Positions 37,016 to 48,400 of a stretch of DNA of 55,770 bases are shown here, piece by piece (position 1 is the stretch's first letter; every line of letters starts with the position of its first letter). This stretch comes from Amphimedon queenslandica (Eukaryota; Porifera; Demospongiae; Haplosclerida; Niphatidae): the NCBI RefSeq assembly GCF_000090795.2, contig NW_003546314.1:42094-97863 (forward strand), read 5' to 3'. Under the pieces are notes generated by a model that was not told the origin of the DNA, did not search any database, and saw nothing but the letters and a program-made list of their open reading frames with translations. The translations under genes and the position numbers were made by a program.

Positions 37016-37985
37016 TAACAGTAAGTGAGGGAGAGAGAGAGAGTGGTAGTTTTTAAAGGTACTAGGGTTACATTGATTTCTTTTATGTGTGATTTATTTG
37101 AAAGTTGTACATGTACTTGGTTATTTTTAGAATGTTTTCATTTTCACTATTGTTAATTTGTTATTATTATTTATCATTCATAATCAGTTTTTCTGTTTAC
37201 AGTTAACCGTTGTTTGTTTTTGTTTTGTGTGTGTTATGAGTCTCTTTTGAGTTCTTTTTTAATCAATTTTTGAGAATATTATTTAATAATAAAATATTAT
37301 TTTAACATTAATTAAGATTGTTACATAGTGTAGAATGACTCGGTGTGTTTACATGTCTTAGTAGTCTTGTTCTATGATGTTAGCAGCTAATTATAGAATT
37401 GCTTAATTACAAATGTACAAATACAACTTGTAGTACTCTAGCTACAAGTGACAAGAATTGCTGAATTAGGTGTAGAGTGGTAGTACAATGTGTGGGAGGT
37501 GAGGTGGCTATGTATATCTACATTAATACACATATAAAGGAATGAGGATTGGCTAACTGTTACTCCAACAATAAGGTAGTGTGGTATATATGCACTCAGT
37601 TATTATCAGTTAGCTAGGTGAGGCTAGAATCAACAATCCTTGAAAAGCATTTATAAAGTCTCAGGCTATGTGCAATAATACTTATGAAACATAATGTAGT
37701 ACATGTACATGTTATTGCAGTCCTACTACATGCATGGCTTGCATGTTACATTAATGTTGTGGCTACAGAACACAGCAAAGTGATCCAGTGTGTAATTGTT
37801 GAATGCCAAGATCATTCTATCTGGCTTACATGTACACTTTCAAAGTGATCCAAAGGCTATGTGTTATGTCAGTTGTTAATAGAGATCATGAATGATGTAA
37901 TGTCTATCACATGTATACAGAGACAGTCATAATGATTCATGTTACAAGTGACCTTTACTTTCACCCCCCCAATGGCTCATTAATT
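37016..37985. other. convergent gap between stonin and CIB
   Basis: 970 bp with no exon that I can support. It begins with a GT-like site just after the stonin stop (AACAGTAAGTGAGG), has a GA run at about 37030 and a plausible polyadenylation signal (AATAAA near 37290), then unremarkable AT-rich sequence with TACATGTAC motifs. Confidence 0.5.
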
Positions 37986-38792
37986 TCATACAATTGTCAT
38001 TTTAAACAGTTCAGTGAAGTCTGGGGCCTTGGATACAACGTGCTCGAACTCAGGATAAGAGAGTTTTTTATCTTGATCAATGTCCACCTCTTTCATTACA
38101 TACTCCACCACTGTAGACATATCTTCATCAGTGAAACTGCTACCTATTAGAGGTGTCATACTGTTCATAATAGCTATTGTATAGTATATGCTAATGATTA
38201 ATTACTTGTGATGCAGCTTAATATTTGTTCAATGTCAGATGAACTAAGAAAAGCGTCAGAGTCAAAATCAAATATCCTGAAGGCATAAGATGCTTTCAGT
38301 TCCCAAGGAGCATCTATATGCATATAGTATATGTAAGAGAGAGAGAGGAGAGAACTCTAGCACATTCTGCAACTCTCTCTCTCTCTCTCTCTCTCTTAAT
38401 ACTAACGTGCACTGAAAACGGAGCACATGTCAAGGAAGTCTTCGAATGATATTCCCCTGCCATTGGTTGAGAACACTGCACAGATTCTATCCTTGAAAGG
38501 ATTCTCTTTTAATTCTGGGAGCTGCTGCATTTCAGAGAACGATAGCCTGTGACATGACATTGATAAGTATACAACTCAAGTATTAAGTTACTATGTTAAG
38601 TGATTTGAATGATACATTGCATTATGAATGAGGGCACCTTGCATCTACGTTTGCTTTTCTCGGGTTAATCTTCTTTGAATTGAGAGATGAGAATCGCTTG
38701 TAAAGCTTCTTAATTTGTTTCTCTGTGAAGTAAGTGCACTCCTGATAGGCATTGAGGCGATCTTGATCAAATAGACTTTTCCTATTACCCAT
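37986..38792 (-). CDS. CIB2: calcium- and integrin-binding protein (CIB2-like EF-hand)
   Basis: EF-hand calcium sensor of the CIB family; relatives bind integrin tails and, for CIB2/3, mechanotransduction channels. Four exons (38638-38792, 38407-38546, 38206-38313, 37986-38173) give 196 residues, against about 187-191 in vertebrates. The N-terminus MGNRKSLFDQDRLNAYQECT has the family's MGN myristoylation signal. The core reads LPELKENPFKDRICAVFS, then ELKASYAFRIFDFDSDAFLS and DIDQDKKLSYPEFEHVVSKAPDF, matching CIB EF3 and EF4. The EF3 loop ends in Asp instead of Glu, as in other CIBs, and the first two EF-hands lack calcium ligands. The choice of CIB2/3 over CIB1 rests on the C-terminal KAPDF..LF and is tentative. 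It is head to head with ARHGAP11A. Confidence 0.88.
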
Positions 38793-38942
38793 TATACTAC
38801 TGTGTGTTTCTGTTGCTTGCTATCTTAGCAACAAAATTTAATTAATTGTTATTTTATTTAACTATTTTAAATAGTTAATAAAACTCAACAACTGAATTGA
38901 AATTTTAACCCTCTCGTTTCCCGCTTTCTTTAAAAATTAAAA
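38793..38942. promoter_or_regulatory. CIB/ARHGAP11A bidirectional promoter
   Basis: 150 bp between divergent start codons. It contains the inverted repeat TTGCTATCTTAGCAA (38817-38831), which resembles an RFX X-box, near the CIB start, and TTTCCCGC (38917-38924), an E2F-type site (TTTSSCGC), 18 bp before the ARHGAP11A start. Confidence 0.6.
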
Positions 38943-39924
38943 ATGGACTCCTCGCCAATGATGGAAGAAGAAGCAATGGAGGTAGAGCAGCCGAGGAAGG
39001 ACATATTCTCCTCAGCTCACAAAGAGTCGGTGACTGAAGCAGTGATACAGACCCTCCGTAAGAATGGAGTGGATACTGCGAGCCTTTCCCAGCAGGGAAG
39101 AGGAGGAGGAGGAGCTATTGGAGGGAATGGAAATGGGAAGATATTTGGTTTGTCTTTAGAAGATGGTCGACAAGAAAGAAGAGTGACCGAGACTAATGGC
39201 AGTCCTTGTTATTTACCAAAGTGAGTGGGTGTACGCCACTAATTGATTCTGTCATCTCGGGTTCCTTATGTACAATAGGTTTTTTGTGACGTCAATCGAG
39301 TTTTTGAGGAATCATGTTAAAACTGAAGGCTTGTTTCGTAAAGCTGGATCATGTGTCAGACAAAAACAATTAAGAGTAAGAAATTATCCACAAGCACATA
39401 ATCTGTTTCTGTTTATTTTACAAAGTCACACATCTAACGTTTATGTGTACATGTACATCAAGTTACGTGTGTTATGTGTCATGATGGTATGACGTACTGT
39501 CCCCTATTATTACCAGTATTTAGGCTATTATTATTATTATTATTATTCACACACAGTTATTTCTAGAAGAAGGAAATGCTGATATACCTGGTAATGCCGA
39601 TCCTCATGATGTGGCATCACTCTTGAAACAATATCTTAGAGAATTGCCAGTCCCTTTACTTACACACAGGTAAATATAACAAGCAATACATGTACATGTA
39701 CATATATTGTAAAAAAGATATTAGTAATTGTTGGGAGTGGGACATATCTACATGTACATGTATGTATAAAAGATGTGTGTGTGTGTGTATACATATACAG
39801 TGTATATGTATATTTTGTTATCTTGTTGTTGTTGTTAAACTTCTTTTTTAGCTATCTATTACACACACACACAGTGATTTCCTTTCTCTTAAATTACCTT
39901 TCTCCTGTTCTATCCCTATCTCTC

Positions 39925-40002
<78 letters not shown>

Positions 40003-43000
40003 CTCTCTCTTGATAGCCTATCATTAGTACTGCTAGAGTGTAACGAGTTGCTAAGTGATGAAAAAGAGCAAGACAGTCACTCAATCAGTAAAACTGAAGC
40101 TATATTAATGTCCTGCTTGTTACTGCCTACACAACACCTACTCTGCCTACAGGTAGCAATGGAACAGAACTCACTGTAGCAATTACACAATAGAATTTTC
40201 ATAAAATATTCTTTCTTTTCAATTTGTCCATTGTCCATTCTTTTTTAGATCCTAACAAATCTCCTTCATGATGTTGCTGTACATTCTAATGATAGTCGTA
40301 TGGACAGCAACAGTCTAGCTGTTGTATTAACTCCAAACATATTCTCATTACAAGAAACCAAGAAAGGAAAGAAAAATACAAAAGGAGGTGGGGGAGTAGG
40401 GCCTGGTGACATTAAGAGCATGACAAGTAAAGTTTATGGAAACACTTAACACACATTTTAATACCGAGAGTCCAAGAGTAATACCTGTTATTACCAATAG
40501 TGGATTTTGAAAGAATATGTGTACTGTACATTCATGCTTTTAATGTATTAAGATTATTTATTATTAATGTCATTATTAGGTATAACCACTGTTCTTATTG
40601 ATCAGTATCATTTAATTGGTCAAGTACCGTTGGTCATTGATGTCCTCTCTAACGAGATACACACTCAGTCATTGAAGAACCAATACAGTACAGGAGGAGC
40701 CTCTAGGGGCAAGAATAAGCAGAGGAAGAAGAGCCTCTCAACTCGTGAAACAGTCTCGAGTTTATTACGAGGAACATTGAATAAAATAAGAGGAGGAGGA
40801 GGAGAGAATAAAGAAGGTACATGTACTTATAATTTAATACACTTGTCTTTTATACCTAAAAAGATACATGTATAGAGGAATTAGGAAACTTGCATGTACG
40901 TATACATGTAGTTTGTAAAATGAAGGCTGAGTGCTGCCTTTCTTGAACAGGTCTTCATAATAATAAGCATTTTGCCATATCTGTATTATTTGGCTCCTTC
41001 AATAATGTTATGTGTATCATTGAGCCAACAACAATTTTAAGTTATGAAATTAGGGCCAGCCAAATATCCACTATGTGAAGAATGTGTATACACATGTACA
41101 TATGTACATGTACATGCAATATACATGTAAGTATACATTACAGTACATGTACTTTCATTTACACTGCATGTTAACTTCTCATTGTTACTCAGATCAGTTT
41201 AAAGTCTGTAACATTATATGTACATTATTATTACATGTATGCCCACACATACACTCTCTCACACACACAAACTATTAAACATTTCAATAATGGTTTAGGC
41301 TTACATATAGAATGACATTGAATGAGTGTATGTACATGTACACCTACATGTACATGTATATACATGTACATGTACATGTATTGCTGTCAGTTGATCTATT
41401 TGAACTTTCAGATTCCCATGTTTGTTAGATATAGAGTCTTGATTTATTATTTAAAGTATTCGATTATTATTATTATTATTTTATTAAAATATATAAACTC
41501 CAATGGCAATGTGTATATAATGAGCATTTATTTGTTTATAGAGGGCGTTTATTCTCCCAGTACTTCCATTGATGATTCTCCTGATGCCTTGGGACCAACT
41601 GCTTCCAAAAGAATGGCACTTGATGATTCCTCTGACATTAGCGGTCACAATGAGAGTGGAAATAGTTCGTCATCTTCTTTTTCATTCAATCCTAACATAA
41701 GGAAGAAACTCTTCAATAAAGGAACCAGGTCGAAGAAAAAATATCCATTCCTTCGTAAAGCAAAGAAAAACGTTGAAAACGGTTAGTGTATTAATGAAAC
41801 ATGTACATGTATGATAAATTGTACCCTAATATTGTACATTTGTACATGTACACAAATGTACATGTTTGTCGGTAATGTGATTAGAAATATTTTGGTTGGC
41901 AATCTCATACATGTAGTCTGAATTTTCCAATACCGGTAGTGATTTCTTTATTATTATTATTTATTATTATTATTTGTTTTTAATACAGTTCCATTACTGT
42001 CAAATGATAATACAGAAGGTACACAACAAAAAGAACAAGAACAACAAGAGGAGGAGGAGGTGGAGCCAGTATCAAGCAATGACGATAGGCCACCAAGTGC
42101 TCTTCCTTCACCATTACTAAACTCAACCACTAACCTTGACTTATTAACAATATCCCCACTCACCACCTCTATTGCTTCTCGTCTAAATAATAATATTCAA
42201 CTCCACACTCCAGTAGGCCATGGAGCATCTCCCTCTGCTAGTCCTCATGTAGTGTCTGCCACTGATGCTGTCATGGAGAGTCCTTTATCAAGTAATTACA
42301 AGTTAGTCTCAAGAACCCGGAGGACATATTGCAGGAACCCCGCCCCAGCTGTTGTCAGAGCATGCCCGAGTCCTTACTCGTTCCAGCCTCCTGTGGAGAG
42401 AGTTCCCACTGGGTCTCAACCGGTTAAACTGGTCAGACCTGTTTTGACTGATCACAACTCCCGAAAGAGGAGACAAGTCCAGTTTGGCCAGTCAGGGTAT
42501 CATTGTGGCGGGTTTGAGTTGCTGCCTAAGCCGTTCACATTCAGTCCAGTGGGCAGTGGCACTGCTACTAGTGGTAGGCTGGGATCATCATCAGTATCTA
42601 ATCGTGCACAGTTAGCTTCATCCACTCCATTGGAGAGGAAGCATAAGAAGGAGACAGTAAGAGGGAGACCTGAGGATGATTACATGATTAAAGGTTTACC
42701 TATTGATCCTTTATGTTTAAAATGCACATACATCTACACGTAGAGTTTGTTCTCTGTTACACTCTTACTTGATGTACATGTACATGTATGTATCTTCATT
42801 GATTGATAGTGTGTATTAGGGGATAGCATAATGCATTTACCACACAGCAGATTGTGTTGTCATTTAGTTTTTTATCAAAATCATATTAAAGGTATTCACT
42901 AATGATATAACATGATATTGTGGTGACACCTGCTGTTAGTATCATTCCTTAAGAGTTGATACTGGCGTAACTGGATAGTCTTGCTTTCTTTGCTTTATTT

Positions 43001-44308
43001 GAATGAGATACTTCCCTATATTGGCTATATGTACACAACACTCTATCTATTTGTGTGTGTCTTGATATCGTTTGAACATTGATAGTCTGAGTTTTATGAT
43101 AATAAATTAATAATATTTCTATCTCACTCTAATTGACTAATTCTCTTTCTCTGTTTTCCCCTTCTTATTTCTCTATTCTTCCTCTCTCTCTCCTCTCCTC
43201 TCTCTTTCCACAGGAACCAGCAGTACTTCTGAGACTGTGACTAATAATGATAGTTATCTTTGTGCTGTGGAGAATGGAAGAGACAGGGAGACTCCTCTGA
43301 GAAGGAAACTATACGAAAGCTCAAACATTAATTCTTCAACAACAAGAGGAGTAAAGACTGGGAGTAATGGCAGTGGTAGCATTGGTAGGAGAGCTAATTC
43401 AATGAAAGTGACTCCAACAAGTGATGCTACCCCAAGTACTGAAAATGACAGGAATATTAGCAAGTAAATTATCATACGTTTATGTGGAATAAAATTTAGT
43501 TATTTACAGTATAGTCAAACATGTAATATGTATTAGTAATGCAAGGTGGTGATATCAATAGGATAATACTTTTACACTAATACTCTTTTTATAATTATTT
43601 TTCTGAGCATAATCTATGTTGTGTAGAAAGTTTGAGCAGATTTTGATTAAATTTGGATTTTTATGAATTTTTAATGTTGCTCAAAAATTGGCCCAAAGTC
43701 CCCAAATTTTGTCAAAATTGTTTTGAGAGAGTTTTCTATTTTATATATATTTTTCTAATGCGTATACATGTTTTTATGTTATGTAGAAAGTTTGAGCAGA
43801 TTCCGATTAAATTTTGATTTTTTAATAAATTTTTTAAGTTGCTCATAAAATTGGGTAAAAGTTTATACAGGGTCAGGGTCACTGACCAAATTTTTTCAAA
43901 AAATGACTAGGAAAAAATTTTACATTTAAATCTTTTATGATGCGCATACATTATTTTATGTTAAATTTTAAAGGAATTTTCAATGATCATCAACATTGTC
44001 AATGCATAATTTAATAGTACATTATGGTATATTAATTGTAATTGCTCTAATTTTACATATCTAATCAGTGTACCAGTGTTAGTATTTCTGATGCTTGTTT
44101 TTTGTGACATGTGAAAAAAATATATTTAAACCCGGCATATTGATGTACATGTACTTGTGACATGTATTTAAATTAATGTTATATTTTCTCTAGAAAAGGA
44201 AGGAGGCATGTTGTTAAAAGTCAGTCGATGAGCAGTCGTGGTATCAATACTGCCAGATCACCTTGGATTAACAGGAAAGGCATTGAAGTATCAGAATGGA
44301 TTATATAA
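38943..44308 (+). CDS. ARHGAP11A: Rho GTPase-activating protein 11A-like
   Basis: RhoGAP of the ARHGAP11A (MP-GAP) type, which in vertebrates tunes RhoA during mitosis and cytokinesis. Ten exons give 574 residues: 38943-39220, 39279-39375, 39557-39669, 40017-40152, 40249-40426, 40580-40816, 41542-41781, 41989-42693, 43214-43463, 44194-44308. The N-terminus has KIFGLSLED, like the KIFGV start of the human protein. The GAP domain has the arginine finger in EGLFRKAGS, then DPHDVASLLKQYLRELPVPLL and MDSNSLAVVLTPNIF. After it comes KSLSTRETVSSLLRGTLNKI, matching the human RRQSVGDFVSGALNKF segment. The remainder is Ser/Pro-rich and basic, probably disordered. The tail is shorter than in human. Exon 8 must use the GTTTAC donor at 42694; the earlier GTAAGA would put a stop in exon 9. 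Confidence 0.88.
39931..39993. repeat. (CT)n microsatellite forming an ARHGAP11A acceptor tract
   Basis: A CT run of about 60 bp just before the acceptor at 40016. Open frames across it are spurious. Confidence 0.9.
43600..43985. repeat. hAT-like repeat units in an ARHGAP11A intron
   Basis: Two diverged units with ATGTTGTGTAGAAAGTTTGAG (about 43616) and TATGTTATGTAGAAAGTTTG (about 43777), each followed by a TTTTTATGAATTTTTAA-like stretch. No terminal CAGGGTTTCCC ends were found, so this is a fragment. Confidence 0.7.
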
Positions 44309-44453
44309 CTTATGTGTGTATGTGTGTATCTCTCTCTCTCTCTAGTTGCATTTATTTTGATAAATAATGTTAATAAACATGGTATAGATGTATTATGTTG
44401 TCTTGATCCATAAAACACAAAAGTATTACAGTGAATTTTCTCTCTCAGAAAGC

Positions 44454-45325
44454 TTAGCCCGGTTGGTTCTCTTCTCCCAGTATTAATGTCACAAACTCAT
44501 GATAGTTAATTGTTTTCTTTTCAGGATCGACTGATGCTTGCAACATCTCTTCAATCTCTTCCTATACATGACAGAGAGAATAATGATAACATTTTTAAAA
44601 AGAATGTCTATTAACTTGTTGAAATGCTTCTCCTTCAGTTGTCATGTACTCCTTGAGTTGTTCTGGTGTCAAGTATGACTTCTTGTCCTTATCCAGCACC
44701 TATTAATTAGACTATAGTAAAATATATTATTTTAAAAGACTGTGTTCTGTATGTGCAGGTGTATTTTTATTTTTTACTTTGAATGCTTTGAGAAGTTGTT
44801 CCTCAGAGACTGGCTTGTATCTACCTTCTATCAAGACTCTTGCCATCATTGGCTGGAACTTGTCATAGAGTATGAAACCAGTTGGTTCTTCTTCCTCTAT
44901 CTCCTGCAGCAAGGAAACCATGCATCAGTGTGTATATATAACAAGGGTCTTCATCACATCATGAGCATAAATTAATGGTATATAATTATACATTTTTTTG
45001 CTTACTTGTATCATATCGTTGAGTTCAGATTGTGTTGGATAGCAGCCTAATGATCGAATGACTGTACCAACCTCCCTAACATCAACAGTCTTGTTTTGTT
45101 CATGATCAAATATATCAAATGCTTCCTCGATCCTACATGAACAAGTTTAATGAATTAATGTGCACTGTGCAGGTCAAATAAGCAGTGAATAGCGATATCT
45201 TTATGTAGGTCTACTTTATTATTTTTATATTATTATTAGAACCTTTGATTTATTTCCAGAATGACTGGATCAGCTTCTTTTTTCTGTACTTCTGGAACAC
45301 TTGGAGCTTGCTCAAGGTCGGCCAT
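44454..45325 (-). CDS. EFCAB2: dynein regulatory complex protein 8 (EFCAB2)
   Basis: EF-hand subunit of the nexin-dynein regulatory complex in axonemes. Five exons (45243-45325, 45006-45132, 44778-44903, 44616-44699, 44454-44561) give 175 residues. Signature segments are EEAFDIFDHEQNKTVDVREV, GTVIRSLGCYPTQSELNDMI, EEEEPTGFILYDKFQPMM, and FKVLDKDKKSYLTPEQLKEY, almost collinear with human EFCAB2. I take the ATG at 45325 (MADLEQAP) because it matches the expected length; an in-frame ATG at 45442 would add 39 residues that extend into the shared promoter. Divergent from the hnRNP U-like gene. Confidence 0.93.
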
Positions 45326-45462
45326 ATTGGATGTTTGGTTGCTATGCAAAAATGGGCGGGGCTCAAGGTTAAGAGTGCGCATGCGCAGTAAAATCACGTT
45401 TTTTACAGCCACAGAGCAAAGGCAGTTCTCATCTTCTTCCACTTTTATTTCACATCTTTACA
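45326..45462. promoter_or_regulatory. DRC8/hnRNP U bidirectional promoter with NRF1 palindrome
   Basis: 137 bp between start codons. TGCGCATGCGCA at 45376-45387 is a perfect NRF1-type palindrome. GGGCGGGG (GC box) lies at about 45354, and GTTGCTATGCAAA at 45338-45350, an RFX half-site-like motif, lies close to the DRC8 start. Confidence 0.7.
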
Positions 45463-48400
45463 ATGTCTGAAGACGTCGAGCAATATGTCCAGAAGCTCAA
45501 GGTAACAGAGCTACGTGAGGAGCTCAAGAAACGAGGCCTTGGGCTGGGCGGGGTAAAGGCTGTGCTGGCCCAAAGGCTACAAGAAGCAATGGAGGCTGAA
45601 GGAGAGACTGGTAATCACAAGGAACCTGAAGAACCTGCTGATGAAGAAGGTACAGCTTACCTTTTGTATCACTTTGTACATTTTATTTCTCTTTAGGTGA
45701 TTCAGAAGTTGATATTGACAGAGATGCCAATGAGCCTGCTGTTCCTCAAAGTGACGAAGTACGTTATTATAATATGATGCTCCGCCCAATTTAATGAGTA
45801 CTTTGTGTAATTGTGTGGTAACGGTTGGTTGTATAAAAAGGCGTACTGTATACGTACATGTATTGATTGAATTCAATGCCATGTAAGTTGATGGTCCCAT
45901 TAGATTATTTTAGAGTGTTGAGTTGTGTACTTGTACACGAGTGACTTGTAAATGAGTTTGTATACATTAGCTATTATTCTTGTATGTGTAGGCTCCTGTT
46001 AATGATACCCCTGACCAAGAAGAAGAAGAAGAAGAAAAAACTGAGGATGATGAAGCAGATGTGAAAGAAGAAGACGAAGAAGGAGGAGGTGGGAATGACG
46101 GTGAAGAAGAAGAAGAAGCTGTTGCTAATGATCAAGATGATGATATAAAGCAAGAGGAATCCGAAGAAGAATCACAAGCGACAAACGATGACGAACTAGT
46201 TACTGTGGAACCTCAAGAAAGTATCAAAGAAGAAACAAAAACTGAAGAGCCAATGGAAGAACCAACAGTAGATGAAGAACCTCCTCCAGCCGAAGAACCT
46301 GTTACATTACAAGAAGCTAAAGAAGAGGAACCAGAAGTGAAACCATTAGCAGACGTACCTGATGGAGTAACATTTGTTGATGATTCTTCAGCTCAACCAA
46401 AGGAAGAGGAATCAATGGAGTGCAGTGGAGGGGCATCAACACAAGATGGCGAGGAAGCAAAGAGTGAAGCAATGGCAGCAGAGTCTGGAATGGAAGGGAA
46501 CAATGAAGAGAAACCTAATCAAGATGTGGACATGAAAGGATCAGGTAAGTTTAACTTAGATATGATTTTAAATTGATTTATATATGACATGTATGCATTG
46601 CATATGGGTAGTGATGAAAATCTTTACATTGATATTTTATGATTTTTAATCCTCTAAGAAGTCCTGAACCTATATGTATCATTATGACTTTATGTGTCCC
46701 TGAAGCAATGCTGATTGTGTATAGTAGTAGTATGTACTCTGTAATATGCTTTTTTATAACTTTTAGAAGACAGAGGATTAAAGAGAATAAGAGAGGAGTC
46801 TGAGGGCTTGGATGGAGATAGCAAGAAAGAAGAGACAAAGGTTGATCCACAAACTGTGCCTGATCCAGAATCAGTTGCTGATTGGAGTGACGAGTCAATA
46901 AAAGAGATATGTAGTAGTCTCTTTCTGCTACCTGAAGATACTACTGCTAGTGTCACATTGAATCCTAGTAAGTATAGTACATGGTTGTACACTACATGGT
47001 TACACGTAATTGTTAGTGACTATAATGTCTTCCATTATTTTACTAGCTTTATAGTTCAGCTACATGGCTACATATTTTCTTTTCTTTTTAGGAAAGTCTG
47101 ATCTTCACTTTATCATATCGTCTGATGGTCTAGGAGGTGCTCCACTAACTGAAGGAGGCTTTGCTTATTTGAGGGCAAGCTCTAAAGCAACTTGGGGCGT
47201 CAAATCAGGATCTTATTACTTTGAATGCAAAGTATGTAACCGGCCTGGTACATGTACAGGACTGTCAGTATTATTTGTCATTTTAGAAGTGCATGTACTG
47301 TATTTCATATACATATACTTTGTGGCATATGCATGTATAGTGTACGCAATGTACATTGTCATTTAAGCATTGTGACATGTCCATTTTGTTTATTTGTTTG
47401 TTTTTAGATTGAGGAGAAACTGCCTGTTGATATTGAGGAAGAAGATGAGAATGGAGGAGGAGAGGGCGAGATAGTACGAAAGACTGAGCCGTCACACAAT
47501 GTAAGGGTCGGCTGGTCGTCCCTGGACAGCGACACGATTGCTGGAGATGATAAAAACTCATTTGCTTACGATAGCTCGGGGAAGAAGGTAACACGCTCCA
47601 ACTCTGAAGACTATGGAGAGACTTTTGATGAAGGAGATGTCATTGGATGCTATGTGGTGAGTATTAGATTGATTACTAGTAATGGCTACATTAGTTCTAA
47701 GAACAGAATTAGAGTCTATTAGACAGTTACATTAAAATTACTATAATTGCTACTTCTGTGCTGTTACAATAATGTAAAGTAGTTAAATGTAGCTAAATGC
47801 CTATTGATTAATGTGGTTTCCCCCTTTGATGACTATTTTTATTTCTAGAAACTGACTGATGATTCTAGGACCATCCTATTCACAAAGAATGGAGTCAGTC
47901 AGACTGAAGCATTCAATTTATTGGAATTAAACTCAGAGTCGATTCTCTTCCCTCACGTGTCTACCAGGAATTATCGTGTCTCCTTTAACTTTGGAGGAAA
48001 CCCTGAGCCTTACTATCCTCCTCCTGATGAGACCTACCGTCCATTACAAGAGGCAGGAGAGGAAGAGAGAGAGTGTGTACCCAACAAGCCGTTGTCTAAG
48101 AACGAGTGTGAAGTCATCATGATGGTTGGTCTGCCAGGCTGCGGGAAGACACACTGGGCCTCAAGACATGCCTCAAAGAATTTTGATAAGGCTTTTAGGA
48201 TAATTGGCCCCTATCAGCTATTGGAGAGAATGCTGGTTAGCTAATTGCTATTGTACTTGTATTGATTAATGTTAAAGCTCAAAGCCTTAATTAACCTTGA
48301 TGGTCTATTCTTTTATTTTTTAGTCAAAGAAGAGAAGATCAATGACTAATTGGAATGAGTTTGTTTTATTGACTGCTCCAATGGTGAACACATTGTGCTT

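Noticed and set aside
39775..40179. 134-residue open frame through a CT repeat
   Set aside because: Includes a real ARHGAP11A exon (40017-40152) but the rest is intron and microsatellite.
42657..42660. GTAAGA as the donor of ARHGAP11A exon 8
   Set aside because: It would put exon 9 in a frame with an early stop; the donor at 42694 keeps the frame open to the end.
45326..45442. Extended EFCAB2 start at 45442
   Set aside because: The extra residues fall in the GC-box/NRF1 promoter segment and are not expected in the family.
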